A DNA stretch of 12,172 nt, from assembly GCA_910586765.1 (NCBI GenBank), contig CAJUJJ010000051.1, forward strand, positions 1 to 12,172, in the 5' to 3' direction. Of this stretch, positions 11,695 through 12,172 are shown in pieces (position 1 is the first letter of the stretch; each line of letters opens with the position of its first letter). Below the pieces are notes generated by a model. That model was not told the DNA's origin and did not search any database. It was given only the letters and a program-made list of their open reading frames with translations. The stretch comes from an uncultured Clostridia bacterium. Lineage in GTDB: Bacteria; Bacillota; Clostridia; Lachnospirales; Anaerotignaceae. The translations under genes and the position numbers were made by a program.

Positions 11695-11970
11695 ATGCTA
11701 GAAATTGATTTGAAGCAACAAGCTATAAAAATGGGCTTACAGGTTGGTAAAAATATAAAAGTAGTACGTACAAAAAAATCACAAGGAACTGTTGTAAAAA
11801 TGATACTTACAGGAAAAATAATTGCACTATATCCTTATGTATTTATAGCAGAAATGAAGTGGAAAAGAAGTAAAGTCAAAGAAAGCTTCCAATATGGACA
11901 AGTAGTGCTGACAAAAGAGGTGGAATTGTGCAAGGAAAAAGACCAACAAAGAAACAAAAACTGTTTCTAA
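11695..11970 (+). CDS. Hypothetical protein, probable SH3-like fold (91 aa)
   Basis: ATG 11695 is chosen because AGGAGTGG, lying across the stop of the previous gene, is 8 nt upstream; the frame open from 11626 overlaps that gene and lacks a ribosome binding site. A short N-terminal helix (MLEIDLKQQAIKMG) is followed by a run of beta strands, NIKVVRTKK, GTVVKMILTGKIIALYPYVF and SFQYGQVVLTK. This pattern looks like a small barrel that might bind nucleic acid or protein. The gene starts 6 bp after the 294-aa gene and its end overlaps the next one, so it is part of a tightly packed operon. Confidence 0.7.
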   Translation: MLEIDLKQQAIKMGLQVGKNIKVVRTKKSQGTVVKMILTGKIIALYPYVFIAEMKWKRSKVKESFQYGQVVLTKEVELCKEKDQQRNKNCF

Positions 11971-12086
11971 AAAGCAAAAATCTGAATAATGAAAATTGGC
12001 TTGTGTGTAAAGATACATTACAGGAAATGGTGATAAAGCATAGACTTTCAGATAAGTACAGGACAATAAAAAAAGGAGGAGTGTAA
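11928..12086 (+). CDS. DUF6906-like small protein (52 aa)
   Basis: GTG 11928, after AGAGGTGG, opens a 52-codon frame beginning MQGKRPTKKQKLFLKSKNLN and continuing NENWLVCKDT to KYRTIKKGGV. The pattern of a basic GKRPT-KQK start, a Gly/Asn-Leu-Asn turn, W-LV-KDT and a C-terminal R-I-K matches what I remember of the DUF6906 family, common in phages and mobile elements of Bacillota. Its function is unknown. It overlaps the previous gene by 43 bp, and its last codons contain the ribosome binding site of the next ATG. Confidence 0.7.
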   Translation: MQGKRPTKKQKLFLKSKNLNNENWLVCKDTLQEMVIKHRLSDKYRTIKKGGV

Positions 12087-12128
12087 ATGAATGAGTTAAT
12101 ACTATTAAAAAATAATGGAGAGTGTTAA
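12087..12128 (+). other. Short frame at the window end (13 codons)
   Basis: ATG 12087 directly follows the stop of the DUF6906-like gene and has an excellent ribosome binding site (AAAAGGAGGAGTG). It reads MNELILLKNNGEC and then TAA. MNELI-type starts are common in phage antirepressor and regulator genes, so this may be a gene cut short by mutation. Other short frames begin at 12139 and 12164, and nothing further can be decided at the edge. Confidence 0.3.
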
Positions 12129-12172
12129 GTAAATAATGAGGGAAAAGAAAAAGTAGAATTGCAATGAAATTT

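Overview
The window is very AT-rich Bacillota DNA. Ribosome binding sites are of the AAGGAGG type, and a broken copy of a clostridial-type manganese catalase/spore-coat (CotJC-like) gene is present. This points to an anaerobic, spore-forming low-GC Clostridia member, possibly Lachnospiraceae-like; genus cannot be read from the sequence. Nearly all of the window is mobile DNA.

Layout. Positions 1 to about 5.87 kb look like the right-hand end of one integrated element (element 1). It carries a membrane protein, a small hypothetical gene, a hypothetical gene translationally coupled to a D12-class DNA adenine methyltransferase, an array of three 83-bp tandem repeats, a 40-aa ORF and a large serine recombinase whose 3' end faces the junction. 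Positions 5853-6101 hold an 83-codon internal piece of a manganese catalase/CotJC gene on the minus strand. Positions about 6082-12172 are the left-hand end of a second, phage-like element (element 2). Its own large serine recombinase is on the minus strand with its 3' end on the junction. Beyond it lie a two-gene minus-strand operon with a small membrane protein, two small plus-strand genes, a divergent repressor/Cro-type switch, a third HTH regulator and a run of small plus-strand early genes that continues past the window.

Main reading: two different serine recombinases appear to have inserted elements at two separate sites of the same catalase/spore-coat gene, leaving its middle stranded between convergent integrase genes. 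The piece begins just before the codons of the ExxH metal-ligand pair and ends at the codon expected for a later Glu ligand. An inverted repeat is centred where the piece loses similarity at the element 2 side, as expected of an attachment site. By analogy with skin-type elements in sporulation genes, the gene might be rebuilt by double excision in the mother cell. That part is inference and the outer junctions lie outside the window.

Regulation visible in the sequence: a consensus promoter (TTGACA-17-TATAAT) overlapped by an ATACGCC operator half-site at the Cro-type gene; a LexA-box-like site (CGAACATATATTCG) before the 294-aa early gene; a 19-bp exact repeat found twice in the early region; and a nearly identical 17-bp dyad before both the 40-aa ORF and the recombinase of element 1.
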